Origin: Bacteroidaceae bacterium
GTDB taxonomy: Bacteria > Bacteroidota > Bacteroidia > Bacteroidales > Bacteroidaceae
Length of the DNA stretch: 40,734 nucleotides
Direction: 5' to 3'
Assembly (NCBI GenBank): GCA_017940565.1
Contig: JAGAYH010000022.1
Span: 1 to 40,734, forward strand
Shown: positions 39,767 to 40,734 of the stretch, in pieces
Position numbering within the stretch: position 1 is the first letter of the stretch
Layout: each line of letters begins with the position of its first letter
Translations under genes and position numbers: made by a program
The notes under the pieces: generated by a model
Database searches by the model: none
What the model saw: only the letters and a program-made list of their open reading frames with translations
What the model was told of the DNA's origin: nothing

Positions 39767-40734
39767 GACGCGCACGCTATCTGTTAACGCTCGTGGCCTG
39801 TATCTTTCTCGGAGCCACTGCGACCTATGCCCAGCGTATCAGTCGTACATATAATGATGTGTCACTCAGCGAAGCCCTGCTGGGGTTGAACAACGAGCAG
39901 ACGGAATACGTCATCAACTTCCTCTATAACGAGCTGGAGGACTTCCGCATCACTACCACCGTCAGCCGTAAGACACTGCCCGACGCCATCCGGCAGATGA
40001 TTGGATTCTACCCCGTCCACATGACCGTGAAACCCGACGACCGCGAAATCTACGTGGAGTGCATCCACAAGACCGACCGCCGCCTGACGGGTACTGTCAA
40101 CGATGAACAGGGACGTCCCATGGCCTATGCCAACGTGGCCGTCCTCAATCCGGCCGACTCCACACTGCTTGGCGGCGGAGTCAGCAACGAAAGCGGCTAT
40201 TTTGCCATTCCCTACGGGCAGCCCACCGTCCTTGCCCGTATCTCCTACGTTGGATACAAGACCATATACAAACTGTGCAACCAGTCCGAAGTAGGAACCA
40301 TTCGCATGCAGCCTGAAAGCATCAGGCTAAAGGGCGTGCAGGTGACTGGCGAGCGCATCGTCTCAGGTACGGAAAACGGGCACCTCGTCTATAAGATGCC
40401 GATGCTGCTGCAACTGTATCCTGCCGACAATGCCTATGACGCGCTGACCAGCATCCCCGGTGTGAGCGAGTCGGACGGCACCATCATGTTCTCCGGCCAG
40501 GCCGTGACGCTCATCATCAACGGCAAACCTACCACGCTGAGTGCCGACAAGGTGGTGGAGCGGCTGCGCCAGATGCCCGCCGCCATGCTGGCCAAGGCCG
40601 AGGTGATGCCGTCGGCTCCGGCGAAATACCATGTGAGGGGCATGGCCATCAATATCGTGACAAAGGACTTCGCAGGAACGAACCAACTCTCAGGACAACT
40701 GATGGGCGGCTGGCAGCAGAATAAATACGGCACA
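39763..40734 (+). CDS. SusC-like TonB-dependent receptor, N-terminal part (cut by window edge)
   Basis: The first 324 codons of an outer-membrane receptor are present; the frame is open to the last base. A signal peptide (MRRARYLLTL to TYA-Q) is followed by an STN-like domain (about 25-105; SLSEALLGLNNEQTEYVINF), a carboxypeptidase-regulatory-like beta domain (about 108-195; LTGTVNDEQGRPMAYANVAV), then the plug domain (about 200-300; VSESDGTIMFSG, VTLIINGKPTTLSADKVVERL). The beta-barrel would lie beyond the window. It is probably the sensed and regulated target of the ECF pair. Its substrate is unknown. Confidence 0.88.
   Translation, partial: MRRARYLLTLVACIFLGATATYAQRISRTYNDVSLSEALLGLNNEQTEYVINFLYNELEDFRITTTVSRKTLPDAIRQMIGFYPVHMTVKPDDREIYVECIHKTDRRLTGTVNDEQGRPMAYANVAVLNPADSTLLGGGVSNESGYFAIPYGQPTVLARISYVGYKTIYKLCNQSEVGTIRMQPESIRLKGVQVTGERIVSGTENGHLVYKMPMLLQLYPADNAYDALTSIPGVSESDGTIMFSGQAVTLIINGKPTTLSADKVVERLRQMPAAMLAKAEVMPSAPAKYHVRGMAINIVTKDFAGTNQLSGQLMGGWQQNKYGT

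Overview
The window reads as a piece of chromosome from a Bacteroidales bacterium, most likely a Prevotella-like gut or oral lineage (inference). The evidence is: -7 promoter boxes of the Bacteroidota form TAnnTTTG upstream of many genes; a primary sigma factor of the short Bacteroidetes type; an ECF sigma / membrane anti-sigma / SusC-like TonB-dependent receptor cassette; DUF4421, DUF2027-Smr and FAS1 lipoprotein families; and weak or absent Shine-Dalgarno sequences. Coding GC is moderately high. No tRNA, rRNA, transposase, integrase, phage gene or CRISPR array was seen.

Layout. 1-2378: a secreted leucine-rich-repeat/dockerin protein. 2484-4583: a tight prmC-recX-comF operon. 4647-7035 (minus): a secreted calcineurin-like phosphoesterase and a small FMN-binding protein. 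7148-12331: a PurF-like protein without the catalytic cysteine, an exported ADP-ribosylglycohydrolase, a DUF4421 outer-membrane-type protein, and ribD. 12535: a small ABM-type monooxygenase. 12903-18644 (minus): an operon of a predicted six-hairpin hydrolase, a GH95 alpha-L-fucosidase-type enzyme and a MalY/PatB-type C-S lyase. 18939: an exported FAD oxidoreductase. 20585 (minus): TrpB2. 22201-25274: an AraC-type HTH protein, a dipeptidyl-peptidase III lipoprotein and an AlkD-like protein. 25449-27371 (minus): groES-groEL. 27492-29279 (minus): a shortened GH127-like protein and a second AlkD-like protein. 29348: reverse rubrerythrin. 30350 and 32693 (minus): a FAS1 lipoprotein and a DUF2027-Smr protein. 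34172-36949: rpoD, queA and a Nudix hydrolase. 37362: a type I phosphodiesterase. 38541 to the right edge: ECF sigma factor, anti-sigma factor and the start of its TonB-dependent receptor.

Most of this is core housekeeping interleaved with secreted glycan, peptide and phosphate-ester hydrolases. The ECF cassette at the right edge is a typical trans-envelope sensing unit.

The most unusual signal lies between the genes. At least eight intergenic gaps hold arrays of two to four short, near-palindromic 15-bp sites separated by 6-bp variable spacers. Every step is exactly 21 bp, which is two helical turns. Typical cores are CTAAATCCGATTTAG, CTAAATCCGTTTTCG and TGAAACGCCGCTTTT. They occur between convergent, divergent and co-directional genes alike, and one array contains a perfect 36-bp palindrome. 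I know of no named family that matches. They look like multimeric DNA-binding or architectural elements and are the best candidate here for an undescribed system.
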